A program made the position numbers and the translations under genes. Shown here one piece after another: positions 1-8,564 of a stretch of 64,000 nucleotides of DNA. This DNA is from Avrilella dinanensis. Its GTDB lineage: Bacteria; Bacteroidota; Bacteroidia; Flavobacteriales; Flavobacteriaceae. The stretch lies in assembly GCF_002807015.1 (NCBI RefSeq), contig NZ_NIPO01000001.1:1862417-1926416 (forward strand), read 5' to 3'. How positions within the stretch are numbered: position 1 is the first letter of the stretch; each line of letters begins with the position of its first letter. The notes under the pieces are model-generated. The model searched no databases. It saw only the letters and a list, made by a program, of their open reading frames with translations, and was not told where the DNA came from.

Positions 1-186
1 TGTTGTCCGTCATATTTATCATCATTATATAGGCAATTTTCAACACCATCAACACCAACATCACCATCATCGTTGAAATGGCAGATTAGAGATTTTTTTT
101 GATACGGTAGATACAGAGTTGTAGGCAATCCAAAAATGCGTTACTCTCTTTTGAGTAGCATTTTATCAAATCAAGCATAAAGTTAA

Positions 187-381
187 ATGACAGTATATTA
201 CAAACAAGCAATCGAAAATTTAGAAGAAGAAATAAATAAGTTGCACTTTGAACAGAGCGACTTATTAGTTTCTTATGAGAAAGCTATTAAACTCATTTTA
301 GCAAAAACTTCTGAATTAAAGCAACACGTGCTGGATGTAGGGTTTAAAAACCAACAGGAAGAAATTTATTTTTTCAAACAC
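187..381 (+). pseudogene. rteC: rteC, 5' part (interrupted by an IS)
   Basis: This is the N-terminal 65 codons of an RteC-type protein, a regulator of excision and mobilization of Bacteroidota conjugative transposons. The frame starts at ATG 187 with a charged helical N-terminus and is intact to the His codon at 379-381. It then runs into the IS and stops at 394-396. The rest of the gene resumes in the same frame at 1689, giving a predicted 273-residue protein once the insertion is removed. RteC is the only conjugative-transposon gene visible, so this is either one edge or an internal piece of such an element. The two halves are unlikely to make a working regulator now. Confidence 0.8.
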
Positions 382-417
382 TGGCTTAAACGCTAAAACT
401 TGGACACTTTTTTCTAC

Positions 418-1311
418 CTATTCATGGATTAAATTATCACAATTAACCCCTATTTTCTTTAGATATTTGAGTGGTGATAAATAACCCAATCCACCATGAA
501 TTCTTTCAAAGTTATAAAATTTTCTGAAACGACTCATTGTTGTTTTTAAATCTTTTAAATTTTCAAATTCAAATCTTTGACAAACAGCACTTTCCATGAT
601 TGAATGATAGCTTTCAATATGTGCATTTTGTTCTGGTGTGGCAGGCTTGGTAAACTCCTGACTTACACCTTTTTCAACAAAATATTCTTGAACTATCGAA
701 GCAATAAATTGACTGCCATTATCATTTCTCACGATAAAATTAGCGGGTAATTTATAGCGTGAAATAATTTGCTCAAATAACTGAATTACATCTTCTTTCC
801 CGATATTATATGCAATATACTGTCCCATATTCCATCGACTATAAACATCTAAAACAGTTAGAATCATTGCGTTGGTTCGATTGCCCTGGACATAAACAAA
901 CTTAATATCGAATTCAAAAAACTGAAACGGTTTTTCAACATTGGGAACCAATTCTTTCACCCAATTTCGATTTCGAGACTTGCCTTTGTTTCTTTGAAAT
1001 TTCAACAAGTTATTCTCCTTCATAATTCGATAAGTTCGAGTAGATCCAATGGAATAACCTAATTCTTCTTTCAAGTATTTATAGGTCTTAAAATAGCCAT
1101 AATCAACGAATTCTCCCGACAAAAGTTCTTTGATGTCCTCCAACAATATTTCCTTACTAACCGTCATGCCATCTTTATAAAAGTAAGACGATTTTCGTTT
1201 ACCTGCCTTGCTTCCGGTAGATTTATAATAATAGGAACTTCGAGCTAAACCATTTATTCTCAAAAGTTTATCGGCCGGATAGCCTTGTTCCTTAAAATCT
1301 TCTACGACCAT
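418..1311 (-). CDS. IS3-family transposase OrfB (DDE integrase)
   Basis: The protein has 297 residues. The C-terminal half is an rve-type DDE catalytic core: an Asp in the FEFDIKF segment, an Asp in RNDNGSQF, and a Glu in HIES, with exactly 35 residues between the second Asp and the Glu. An HTH_21-like segment precedes it. Its start overlaps the stop of orfA, and a run of six A residues lies just before that stop. This is the usual arrangement for a programmed -1 frameshift making an OrfAB fusion in IS3 elements, though frameshifting itself is inferred. The frame is intact, while the upstream partner is broken. Confidence 0.92.
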   Translation of the reverse strand: MVVEDFKEQGYPADKLLRINGLARSSYYYKSTGSKAGKRKSSYFYKDGMTVSKEILLEDIKELLSGEFVDYGYFKTYKYLKEELGYSIGSTRTYRIMKENNLLKFQRNKGKSRNRNWVKELVPNVEKPFQFFEFDIKFVYVQGNRTNAMILTVLDVYSRWNMGQYIAYNIGKEDVIQLFEQIISRYKLPANFIVRNDNGSQFIASIVQEYFVEKGVSQEFTKPATPEQNAHIESYHSIMESAVCQRFEFENLKDLKTTMSRFRKFYNFERIHGGLGYLSPLKYLKKIGVNCDNLIHE

Positions 1312-1626
1312 TATTTTTTCGAGTTTCGAAGGCTGCTTTTTTTTAAAAGAGAATCTTTTACCCGGATTGCAAGTTCCTTTTCTGCAACCAACTTTTTGAG
1401 TTCATTGTTTTCTCTTTTAAGCTGCGCTAACTCCAGTTCTACAGCTGTCTTAGCTCCTTTTGACAAACCCTCAACACCCAACTCTTCATAACGCTTCTTC
1501 CAGCCGTAAATCGTCGCTGTTGACACGTTAAACTCTCTTGAAGCTCCGTGTGATACCATGCTCTTCAGTGAATAATAAAACGTCTTCCTTCTCTTTTAGA
1601 GACCATTTTTTACGATGTAAACTCAT
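1311..1626 (-). pseudogene. IS3-family OrfA, frameshifted
   Basis: OrfA normally supplies the helix-turn-helix and leucine-zipper part of an IS3 transposase. Here an ATG at 1626 opens a frame beginning MSLHRKKWSLKEKEDVLL that stops early. The helix-turn-helix and coiled-coil part (REFNVSTATIYGWKKRY onward) is in another frame from about 1545 to 1311. Deleting one base near 1545 joins them into a 104-residue OrfA of normal size. A shorter protein could start at ATG 1559, but it would lack the first helix. I therefore read it as a disabled gene, unless the base is a sequencing error. Confidence 0.75.
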
Positions 1627-1688
1627 AACACAAATTTAAAACTATTACTTAATTTTGTGTCCAGGTATTAACTATGCTATTAGGACAC

Positions 1689-2315
1689 CAGAAACCTGCC
1701 CTTGTTTCCAAATTGATTTACTATAACGCTGTTTATAAAATCGAAACCAAAAAGCCTTACGGAGGGAAACAAATAAAAAAATTTCTTAACAAAGAATTGA
1801 GTAAACTCAAGAAATTCTTTGACAACAACATTGATTTTTACAAATATTACCGTTGTAACAATTCCTTTCTCGACGAGAATTTCTTTATGCGAGGAAAACA
1901 CGATATAAGGTTATGGTTAGATACATATTATTTTGAAGCAGACCATCGTTTTTGTACCTCCCACGATTATAAGGTTGCCAAAATATTAGCCAATGATTTG
2001 ATACAAGCATATCTTGAAAACCAGCTAAACAATAATCATAAAAAGCCCCTTAATAATACTTCGCTCAATTGGACGGGAAGCAAAACGGCATTAACCGAGT
2101 TAATATACGCACTTTATGAACAAGGTGTGTTCAACAACGGAAATGCCGATATAAAACTAATTGCCAAAACATTTGAAAGCACCTTTAATATTGATTTGGG
2201 CGATTTCTATCATACGTTTATGGAATTGAAAGCCCGTAAAATTAACCGAACGAAATTCCTTGACAGCCTGTGCGAAGCCCTGATAAAGAAAATGGACGAG
2301 CAGGACGGTAAGTAG
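1689..2315 (+). pseudogene. rteC: rteC, 3' part (interrupted by an IS)
   Basis: This is the C-terminal 208 codons of the rteC gene that begins at 187. It carries the conserved RteC core, including LSKLKKFFDNN, the YRCNNSFLDE segment, and the C-terminal helix-rich region with WTGSKTALTELIYALYEQG and FYHTFMELKARK. An ATG inside the IS end at 1674 would read into it, so a truncated protein of 213 residues is possible. The stop lies 7 bases from the end of the convergent RES gene. Confidence 0.82.
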
Positions 2316-2322
2316 AAGTTAT

Positions 2323-3384
2323 TTAAGTATTTACTTGGGTGTATTCAAGATTTATATTTTCAATGTCATAGACATTAGTTTCAATACACTTGAATTTTTC
2401 AGGATAAAATATTGCAACATTATAACCCTGCGAATATAATGAACTTCTAAATTCTATACCGTCAAATCCCATTGATTTTATCAGTTCTGAAAGATACTGC
2501 GTTGGCAGATAATCCAATTCGCTGTCATTCTTTCTTCTTGGCTTTGAAAGTTCTTCTTCCAATTTATCAATGAAAGAACCGTGTAACATAACTTCCTCTA
2601 AAGATTCTAATTCTGCAAGCCTGAATACATCGTATGTGGAGCGACTTAAATTAACTACTCTTATGTCTTCTTCGAGTTTAAATGTACCGACAGAAACATA
2701 ATCAAATAAACTTGCTCTTGCTTCATACAAAGTTGTTGTTATGTCATTGGCAATATAGAGATAAGAAATACCATTCGGATTGGCTCTTCCGCTTTTGGCT
2801 AATGCATTAGGGGGATTACCCATTTGTTCGAGAGGATACCCTTGTGGGTTATTACTAATTCTTGCTCGGTAAAATTTCTTTCCCTTTTTGTAATCTTTCT
2901 GAAAATGTTTGAATAAGGATTTTAATTTTTCCAAATCCAAAGCATTTACAAAATGAAACCTATTTACAGTTTTTATTTCTTCGGAAAACTTATCCCAAGA
3001 AAGGAAAAGAGGTTGAGTAACGTCTTCCTCTGCTCCTGTATTATGAAACCTTAATCGTACAGGATTATCTAAAACATTTTGATAATTGGCAATGTCATCT
3101 TTAATAATTTCAGCGATGAGCTGTTTTATATTATTTGTATCAATTAGTTTTTGCGTAAATACTTTTTTATGAAAATCCGTAATAATTTGAATTTCCAATG
3201 GTTTTCCATTGGCAGTATCAACTTCATACAAGTCAATAATCCCAAGAAAGAAAGGGTTTAATTCGGAAGCCTCATAGATACTCACATTTTCGGACAGACA
3301 ATAATCACAATTACCTGTTGTCTTGTTACCCAAAATGATAGCATTTATATAACTGCTCTCAAAACAATTTGTGCAACAATTCAT
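2323..3384 (-). CDS. RES-domain protein with N-terminal zinc ribbon
   Basis: The 353-residue protein starts with a CxxC...CxxC pair (Cys4/Cys7 and Cys26/Cys29) that should bind zinc. From about residue 165 it carries a RES domain, named for its conserved Arg, Glu and Ser. Matching segments are FYRAR (171-175), LYEAR with Glu221, and FRSSLYSQGYN with Ser314/315. RES domains in toxins degrade or phosphorolyse NAD+, and related RES proteins act as toxins paired with antitoxins; activity here is inferred. It is the last gene of a three-gene operon, 1 bp after sce7725, with no antitoxin-like small gene beside it. The long N-terminal region may act as sensor or regulator. Confidence 0.78.
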   Translation of the reverse strand: MNCCTNCFESSYINAIILGNKTTGNCDYCLSENVSIYEASELNPFFLGIIDLYEVDTANGKPLEIQIITDFHKKVFTQKLIDTNNIKQLIAEIIKDDIANYQNVLDNPVRLRFHNTGAEEDVTQPLFLSWDKFSEEIKTVNRFHFVNALDLEKLKSLFKHFQKDYKKGKKFYRARISNNPQGYPLEQMGNPPNALAKSGRANPNGISYLYIANDITTTLYEARASLFDYVSVGTFKLEEDIRVVNLSRSTYDVFRLAELESLEEVMLHGSFIDKLEEELSKPRRKNDSELDYLPTQYLSELIKSMGFDGIEFRSSLYSQGYNVAIFYPEKFKCIETNVYDIENINLEYTQVNT

Positions 3385-3385
3385 A

Positions 3386-4327
3386 CTAAATCAATTTCAA
3401 TACTAAATCTATATGGTTCATTAAGGAAAGTTTCTTTAATGTCCCTAATCCCGGAAAGTGTCCGTTCTCGTGAAAACGTCTAAATTCAGGTATAGCAATA
3501 GAGTTATAGCCTGTTTGGTCACACCAAGCAATGAGTTTATCTAAAGCCTCAGCAAACTTTCCTGCAATATCCGATGTGTCATCGTTTGAGTCAGAAACAA
3601 AATGCTTCACTTTTATTCTATTTGTTTGTGCTTCCGCATAAGATAAATGTATCGCAACAGCGTAGGGCAAAAACCCTGTTTCCGAATATTCCTCTCCAAT
3701 AGAAAGATAGTCTGAAAAACCTTCAAATCCTTCGTCTTTGTAATAGATATGTTCTTCTGAAAAATTGCTTTCATCTACTTGCAAATAATCAGCATTCTTT
3801 GTTTGAGCATTGAAATAATCGTCAAGTTCAATCAGGGTATTTCTTTCAAAATTTCTAAAATATCTTCTACTTGTTGATGATAGATTGATTACATTATACC
3901 TAATAGCAAAATGTTCTTGATATGATTTAAGAATATCCGAAATGTTATCAAACACGGCATTATGAATAATACTTAGAGCAGGAATAGCTTTTGTATATTG
4001 TTGTAAAATGCCAATAGCTTTTGAATGGTCTATCCTATTATGGAAAATAACACCTATCTGATAATTTGTATAATCTCCAACTGAACTACTAATAGTATTA
4101 AAGATTGCATTGGTATCTTTGAATGTTCCTACTTGTGGATTAACAACAACTGTAAAATTGATATCATGACTTGCTAATTCTTTTATTGTAGTCTTTAAAG
4201 TAGAAGAATCCTTGACAGGTTCAATAATAGGAGATACCTTGGCTTTATTTGGAAAAAGAACAGGTTTAGTTAATTCTCTTATTCCTATCAACTCAAACTG
4301 TTTTCCTCTTATATACGGTTGATACAT
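3386..4327 (-). CDS. sce7725 family protein (beta-protein-like)
   Basis: The 313-residue protein opens with YIRGKQFELIGIREL and IIEPVK, the signature of the sce7725 family, which resembles the phage T4 beta-protein family. Family function is unknown to me. These proteins are repeatedly encoded next to sce7726 proteins, as here. It has no signal peptide or membrane segment, so it is probably cytosolic. It overlaps the end of sce7726 by 19 bases and is followed after 1 base by the RES gene, so all three are probably translated from one mRNA. The C-terminal part is rich in charged helices. Confidence 0.75.
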   Translation of the reverse strand: MYQPYIRGKQFELIGIRELTKPVLFPNKAKVSPIIEPVKDSSTLKTTIKELASHDINFTVVVNPQVGTFKDTNAIFNTISSSVGDYTNYQIGVIFHNRIDHSKAIGILQQYTKAIPALSIIHNAVFDNISDILKSYQEHFAIRYNVINLSSTSRRYFRNFERNTLIELDDYFNAQTKNADYLQVDESNFSEEHIYYKDEGFEGFSDYLSIGEEYSETGFLPYAVAIHLSYAEAQTNRIKVKHFVSDSNDDTSDIAGKFAEALDKLIAWCDQTGYNSIAIPEFRRFHENGHFPGLGTLKKLSLMNHIDLVLKLI

Positions 4328-5178
4328 ACGCTTTTAGTTGCTAAAAAATTATACAATCTTTGATATTCCTGCTCATTAAAATCCAAAGAATTACAAATGT
4401 GCTTTAGTTCTCTTGGGGTTTTAGATGATTTCAGCAAGTCGGGGTTCAATAACTTTCTTTCTTTTAATTTATTCAAAACCTGCTTTTGAAAATCAACTAT
4501 ATCAATTGTGGCAAGTAGTTCGTAACAAGCTCTAAAAATTTTTGTATTAGGAACATCAGGAACAGAACCAAAATTAACAGCAACTAAATCAAGATACTCT
4601 TGCTTTCTCAATATTTTAAAAATAGTTTCAAAGTCGAAGAAAGATTTATTTGCATCTGCCTCTTTCATCGTTTCCAATTTATTTTTGGTATTTAATGCAA
4701 TAATACCAATGCTCGTGTTTTGGTATTCAACTTGGAGCTTTTTGGCGTACTTTTCATCTGTAACAATATGTACCTCGTTGGCAAATTTTCGGTAGTCATT
4801 TATTTGTTTTGCCAACTTTTCTAATCCGTCAAGTTCCGTTTTAATCTCATAGACTCTTACAGCACCGTTCAACATAACCAAGTCGGCTTTTGAAGCACCA
4901 ATTTTTAGTTCATTAAGCGTTAATGTTGATTTTAAGCTATGAGTTTTTATAATATCAATAATCAAATTATTTTTATAAATGTATTCACATCTATATTGCT
5001 TTTGTAACGACTTATATAACGACTTAATTATATCTAAGTTGGTTTCGTATGAGGTAGTGTTGAAGTATTTATCTATTTGTTTTTGAAATAGCACATAATC
5101 GTCTTCCCGTACTATCTTTTGGAACATAGGCGGGGAGAAAATTTGTGATAATACTCTCAACTTTTGTATAGTTTTCAT
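4309..5178 (-). CDS. sce7726 family protein, PD-(D/E)XK nuclease-like
   Basis: The 289-residue protein contains a PD-(D/E)XK-type core: Asp99 in SKADLVMLNG, then Glu111-Ile-Lys113 in VYEIKTELDGLEKL, with Gln125 downstream. This is the organisation of restriction-endonuclease-like folds and matches the sce7726 family. It is the first gene of the cassette and is read away from the chromosomal side. A TAnnTTTG-type box lies just upstream. Nuclease activity and a role in defence are inferences from the fold and from the mobile-element setting. No methyltransferase or other modification gene is present nearby. Confidence 0.75.
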   Translation of the reverse strand: MKTIQKLRVLSQIFSPPMFQKIVREDDYVLFQKQIDKYFNTTSYETNLDIIKSLYKSLQKQYRCEYIYKNNLIIDIIKTHSLKSTLTLNELKIGASKADLVMLNGAVRVYEIKTELDGLEKLAKQINDYRKFANEVHIVTDEKYAKKLQVEYQNTSIGIIALNTKNKLETMKEADANKSFFDFETIFKILRKQEYLDLVAVNFGSVPDVPNTKIFRACYELLATIDIVDFQKQVLNKLKERKLLNPDLLKSSKTPRELKHICNSLDFNEQEYQRLYNFLATKSVCINRI

Positions 5179-5195
5179 ACTACTTCTTTACACTA

Positions 5196-5203
5196 CAAAG
5201 GTA
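5196..5203 (-). promoter_or_regulatory. Candidate -7 promoter box for the sce7726 operon
   Basis: On the minus strand this reads TACCTTTG, a match to the Bacteroidota -7 consensus TAnnTTTG. It lies 17 bases before the start codon, which would leave a leader of about 10 bases. I find no TTTG at the usual distance upstream, so the promoter may be weak or need an activator. Confidence 0.4.
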
Positions 5204-5452
5204 ACAAATTACAAAAAGATAACTATTATAATGCTTGATAATTCGGTTTCGTGGCTTAAATAGGTTATAAATTTAGTCAAAAAAATGTACCAACATATAC
5301 TTTAACATTATAAAACAGTATCAACAAATATATTTTTTCATTAGGGTTCTACTTAATGCTTTTAGGTAGTAGCTTCGTGACTTAACGAGTTTAACCGCTC
5401 CAAATCTTCCAAAAAATGTTTCGAGATTTGTTCGGTTTCGGCTACTAAGAGC

Positions 5453-5484
5453 AAAGAGAATCAAGAAATTGGTTCTCTTTTTTG
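5453..5484 (+). terminator. Hairpin with T-tract
   Basis: AGAGAA at 5455-5460 pairs with TTCTCT at 5473-5478, followed by a run of T on the plus strand. The stem is short and AT-rich. It lies just past the stop of the minus-strand SIMPL gene, but its T-tract suits plus-strand transcription. Confidence 0.35.
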
Positions 5485-5507
5485 TTTTTGTTTTCTTAAT
5501 GAAAAAA

Positions 5508-6239
5508 TTATTTAATTTTATAAATCAGTTTCATTGTAATGGTTGCTGTTTTGTTTTTGGAACTGGTATTGAATGAACCGCCCCACGAATATTCCTCAGA
5601 CGAATTCTGGGCAATAATTTGGAACACACCCATTTCAGATTTTTTCAAATCGCCTAATCTTGCACCGGCATTTTCAGCAATTTGTTCGGCACGGGCCTTG
5701 GCGTCTTGCGTGGCTTCTGCAATCATACGAAGTTTCAACTCTGCCAATTTGGTGTAATAATATTCCGGCGAATAGGAATCTAACTCTATTCCCAAATTGA
5801 TTAATTCCGACACTTCTCTGGAAATACTTTCCACTTTTTCCACTTCCTTACTTTCAATTTGTACATTTTGCCGTAATGTATATCCGGTAAAAACCTGTGA
5901 ACGCAGATTGTAATTCTGGTCATAAGTATTGTCGTAATTCTTGCTGATATTCACAGACGAGAACACAATTTCATCTTCATTAATCCCTTTGGATTTCAGA
6001 TAATCTTTCAAACTGTTCCGGTCGCTTTCCAATGATGCATACGCCGTTTTCATATCATGGCTGACTTTGGAAAACGAGCTTTTCCAAACAACCAGATCAG
6101 ACACAAAATCTGTACTTCCCGACCCGGTTACGCTGATTGTTTCTTCGCTTGTGTGCCGGTTTTTGAACGCATTGGTCAGCAATGCTGTGGAAACCACCAG
6201 CGAAATACCGATAATTATTGCCGTGATATAATTTTTCAT
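5508..6239 (-). CDS. SIMPL domain (DUF541) protein
   Basis: The 243-residue protein has an N-terminal membrane anchor or signal segment (residues 5-25, AIIIGISLVVSTALL) and then a SIMPL domain. Hallmarks are ISVTGSG near residue 37, GYTLRQNVQIES in the middle, and the ATQDAKARAEQIAENAG helix near residue 180. SIMPL proteins are periplasmic or envelope-anchored and poorly understood; some affect oxidative-stress tolerance. It is a single gene, divergent from the M3 peptidase gene 121 bases away. Confidence 0.88.
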   Translation of the reverse strand: MKNYITAIIIGISLVVSTALLTNAFKNRHTSEETISVTGSGSTDFVSDLVVWKSSFSKVSHDMKTAYASLESDRNSLKDYLKSKGINEDEIVFSSVNISKNYDNTYDQNYNLRSQVFTGYTLRQNVQIESKEVEKVESISREVSELINLGIELDSYSPEYYYTKLAELKLRMIAEATQDAKARAEQIAENAGARLGDLKKSEMGVFQIIAQNSSEEYSWGGSFNTSSKNKTATITMKLIYKIK

Positions 6240-6360
6240 TTCTTAAAATATTTATACCAAATGTAGCAAAAATAATAATTCCGGGCATCATTCTGTTTAC
6301 AGATTTGTTGTAAAGTTTCCATATAAGCAGTAAATTTATGCCTTTAATAAAAATACGACT

Positions 6361-8379
6361 ATGCAAAATATTCTTTTAACCACATTTGACGAAGCTCCTT
6401 TTTCCAAAATAAATAATTCCGATTTTGAACCGGCTTTTGATGAGGCAATCAAACTCGCAAAAACAGAGATTGAAGAAATTACCGTTAATACTGAATCGCC
6501 TACATTTGAAAATACACTGGAAAGGTTAAGTTTTTCCGGCATGCAGTTAGACAGAATTTCCAGTGTATTTTTCAACCTGCATTCTGCCGAAACCAATGAT
6601 GAAATTCAGCAGATTGCACAAAAAACAGCACCGAAATTGTCAGCTTTCAACAATGATATAATCTTAAATGAGAAATTGTTTGAGCGAATCAAAAATGTGT
6701 ATGAGCAAAGAGAAAAATTAAATTTGACCGCAGAACAGCAAACTTTATTAAAGAAAACCTATCGGAATTTTGTCCGTAACGGAGCATTGCTCAACGAAAC
6801 CGATAAGCAGAAACTGCGGGAAATTGATGCGGAATTAGCAGTTGAAAGCTTGAAATTTGCCGAAAATGTTTTAACTGAAACACAGGCTTACCGCTTACAC
6901 ATTACCGACGAAAAGCAACTAAAAGGTTTGCCCGAAGGTGCTTTGGAAGCAGCAGAACAACTGGCACGTGCCGAAAGCAAAGACGGTTGGCTTTTCACGT
7001 TGGATTATCCGAGTTATCTGCCTTTTGTTACTTATGCCGAAAACCGAGAACTCCGTGAAAAAATTGTTTGTGCCAACGGGCGAAAAGCTTTTCAGCAGAA
7101 CCAGCATAATAATGAAAAAATCGTATTAAAAATCGTTCAGCTGCGACATCAACGGGCTAATTTACTGGGATATAAAACCCATGCTGATTTTGTATTGGAA
7201 GAACGCATGGCTGAAAATCCGGAAAATGTACAGCGTTTTTTGAACGAATTATTGGAAAAATCTAAACCAGCTGCCGAAAAAGAGTTAAAAGAATTAACCG
7301 ATTTCGCTCAGCAAACAGACGGAATCAGTCAGTTACAGAAATGGGATTCGTCCTATTATGCCGAAAAACTCAAAAAACAAAAATTTCAGTTAGATGATGA
7401 GTTGCTTAAACCCTATTTTGAGTTAAACAACGTATTGAACGGAGCTTTCGAAGTAGCCCGGCGATTATACGGAATCACATTTAAGCAAGTAAACAATGTG
7501 GACGTTTATCATTCGGAAGTACAAACCTATCGTGTGTATGACGAAGATGGCTCTTATCTGGCTTTGTTTTATACAGATTTTTTCCCGAGAAAAGGTAAAC
7601 GAAACGGTGCGTGGATGACTTCGTTCAAATCACAGTACACCAAAAACGGTATTAACGAACGCCCGCACGTATCGATTGTTTGTAATTTTACCCGACCAAC
7701 AACAACCAAGCCTTCACTACTGACATTCAACGAAGTAACTACATTGTTTCACGAATTCGGACACGCTTTGCACGGTATGCTGGCAGATACGGTTTATCCC
7801 TCACTGTCCGGAACGTCTGTGTACTGGGACTTTGTTGAATTGCCTTCCCAAATTATGGAAAACTGGTGCTACGAAGAAGAAGCCTTAAAGTTGTTTGCCA
7901 AACATTACCAAACCGAAGAAATCATTCCGATGGAATATGTAAACAAAATCAAAGAGAGTGCGAATTTTCTTGAAGGGCTGGCAACCGTGCGACAACTAAG
8001 TTTTGGGTTGTTAGACATGGGCTGGCACGCACAAAACCCGTCAGAAATCAGTGATTTAAAAACATTTGAAAACCGACAATTTGCATCAACACAAATGTAT
8101 CCTGACGTGAAAGACAATGCGATGAGCCCTTCTTTTTCGCATATATTCAACGGAGGTTATTCTGCCGGCTATTATTCCTACAAATGGGCAGAAGTTTTAG
8201 ATGCCGATGCGTTTGCCTTTTTCAAAGAGAATGGTATTTTCGACCGCCAAACCGGACAGCTATTCCGAGACCACATTTTATCCAAAGGCGGAACAGAAAA
8301 TCCGATGGAATTATACAAACGATTCAGAGGACAAGAACCCAATCCGGAAGCTTTGCTGGAAAGAGCAGGATTGGTGTAA
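6361..8379 (+). CDS. M3 family metallopeptidase (oligopeptidase A / Dcp type), cytosolic
   Basis: The 672-residue zinc peptidase of family M3 cleaves short peptides, and members of the PrlC/Dcp group work in peptide turnover. The HEXXH motif is His464-Glu465-Phe-Gly-His468 with the third zinc ligand at Glu493 in DFVELPSQIMENW. The C-terminal GGYSAGYYSYKWAEVLDADAF block is typical. There is no signal sequence, so it should be cytosolic. A second M3 gene at 50.8 kb encodes a lipoprotein version. It is monocistronic here and is followed by a palindromic repeat at 8418-8476. Confidence 0.93.
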   Translation: MQNILLTTFDEAPFSKINNSDFEPAFDEAIKLAKTEIEEITVNTESPTFENTLERLSFSGMQLDRISSVFFNLHSAETNDEIQQIAQKTAPKLSAFNNDIILNEKLFERIKNVYEQREKLNLTAEQQTLLKKTYRNFVRNGALLNETDKQKLREIDAELAVESLKFAENVLTETQAYRLHITDEKQLKGLPEGALEAAEQLARAESKDGWLFTLDYPSYLPFVTYAENRELREKIVCANGRKAFQQNQHNNEKIVLKIVQLRHQRANLLGYKTHADFVLEERMAENPENVQRFLNELLEKSKPAAEKELKELTDFAQQTDGISQLQKWDSSYYAEKLKKQKFQLDDELLKPYFELNNVLNGAFEVARRLYGITFKQVNNVDVYHSEVQTYRVYDEDGSYLALFYTDFFPRKGKRNGAWMTSFKSQYTKNGINERPHVSIVCNFTRPTTTKPSLLTFNEVTTLFHEFGHALHGMLADTVYPSLSGTSVYWDFVELPSQIMENWCYEEEALKLFAKHYQTEEIIPMEYVNKIKESANFLEGLATVRQLSFGLLDMGWHAQNPSEISDLKTFENRQFASTQMYPDVKDNAMSPSFSHIFNGGYSAGYYSYKWAEVLDADAFAFFKENGIFDRQTGQLFRDHILSKGGTENPMELYKRFRGQEPNPEALLERAGLV

Positions 8380-8417
8380 AAGCGGGAGATGTCGGGTGTT
8401 AGATGTTGGGTGTTAAA

Positions 8418-8476
8418 AACCACAGAGGCACAAAGGTCACAAAGAAAAACTCCGTGTTCTCTGTGTCTTTGTGGTT
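8418..8476. repeat. Dispersed palindromic repeat, type A
   Basis: AACCACAGAGGCACAAAGGT on the left pairs with the right arm ending CTGTGTCTTTGTGGTT, an imperfect palindrome of about 59 bases. Related copies are at 12577-12634 and 16539-16587, and a sister type B occurs at 14.2, 14.7 and 30.8 kb. It lies downstream of the M3 gene in non-coding DNA and should fold into a long hairpin. Confidence 0.7.
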
Positions 8477-8564
8477 TATTCGATTCAGAGGTCAAGTGAC
8501 CAAGCTAAAACCCCACAGACTTACGACTATTGACTTTTCCCTCTTGGCTCTTAGCTTTTGCCTC

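Larger units (their letters stand above)
382..1684 (-). mobile_element. IS3-family insertion sequence inside rteC
   Basis: The element is about 1.3 kb with two minus-strand transposase frames. Imperfect inverted repeats lie at 392-407 and 1657-1672 and match at 13 of 16 positions, both ending in TGGACAC inward. The tetranucleotide ACAC occurs at 378-381 and again at 1685-1688. Deleting 382-1688 joins rteC in frame as ...FFKH-QKPAL..., so these flanks are probably the target duplication. IS3 elements usually end in TG...CA, and this boundary does not fit that perfectly, so the exact ends could be off by a few bases. The orfA frame carries a frameshift, so this copy may no longer transpose. Confidence 0.85.
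5179..5507. other. Intergenic junction between the accessory cassette and chromosome
   Basis: This 329-base stretch separates the sce7726 operon from the chromosomal SIMPL gene. It is AT-rich. On the minus strand 5362-5460 is open and ends ...EQISKHFLEDLERLN...SLSHEATT, which looks like the tail of a lost protein with no start codon. A hairpin followed by T residues lies at 5453-5484. The edge of the mobile element is probably in here, but its other end is outside the window, so no attachment repeat can be matched. Confidence 0.45.

Noticed and set aside
1..140. Minus-strand open frame, Gly/Asp-rich (NDDGDVGVDGVENC...)
   Set aside because: It has no ATG and starts right after a stop at 141-143. 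The composition comes from a simple CATCAC-like repeat. It could be the tail of a gene, but there is no family match I can recognise.
401..1663. TGGACAC...GTGTCCA as the exact IS ends
   Set aside because: These bases fit the TG...CA rule, but the inverted repeat extends outward to 392 and 1672 and deleting only this part does not restore rteC. The larger 382-1684 span does.
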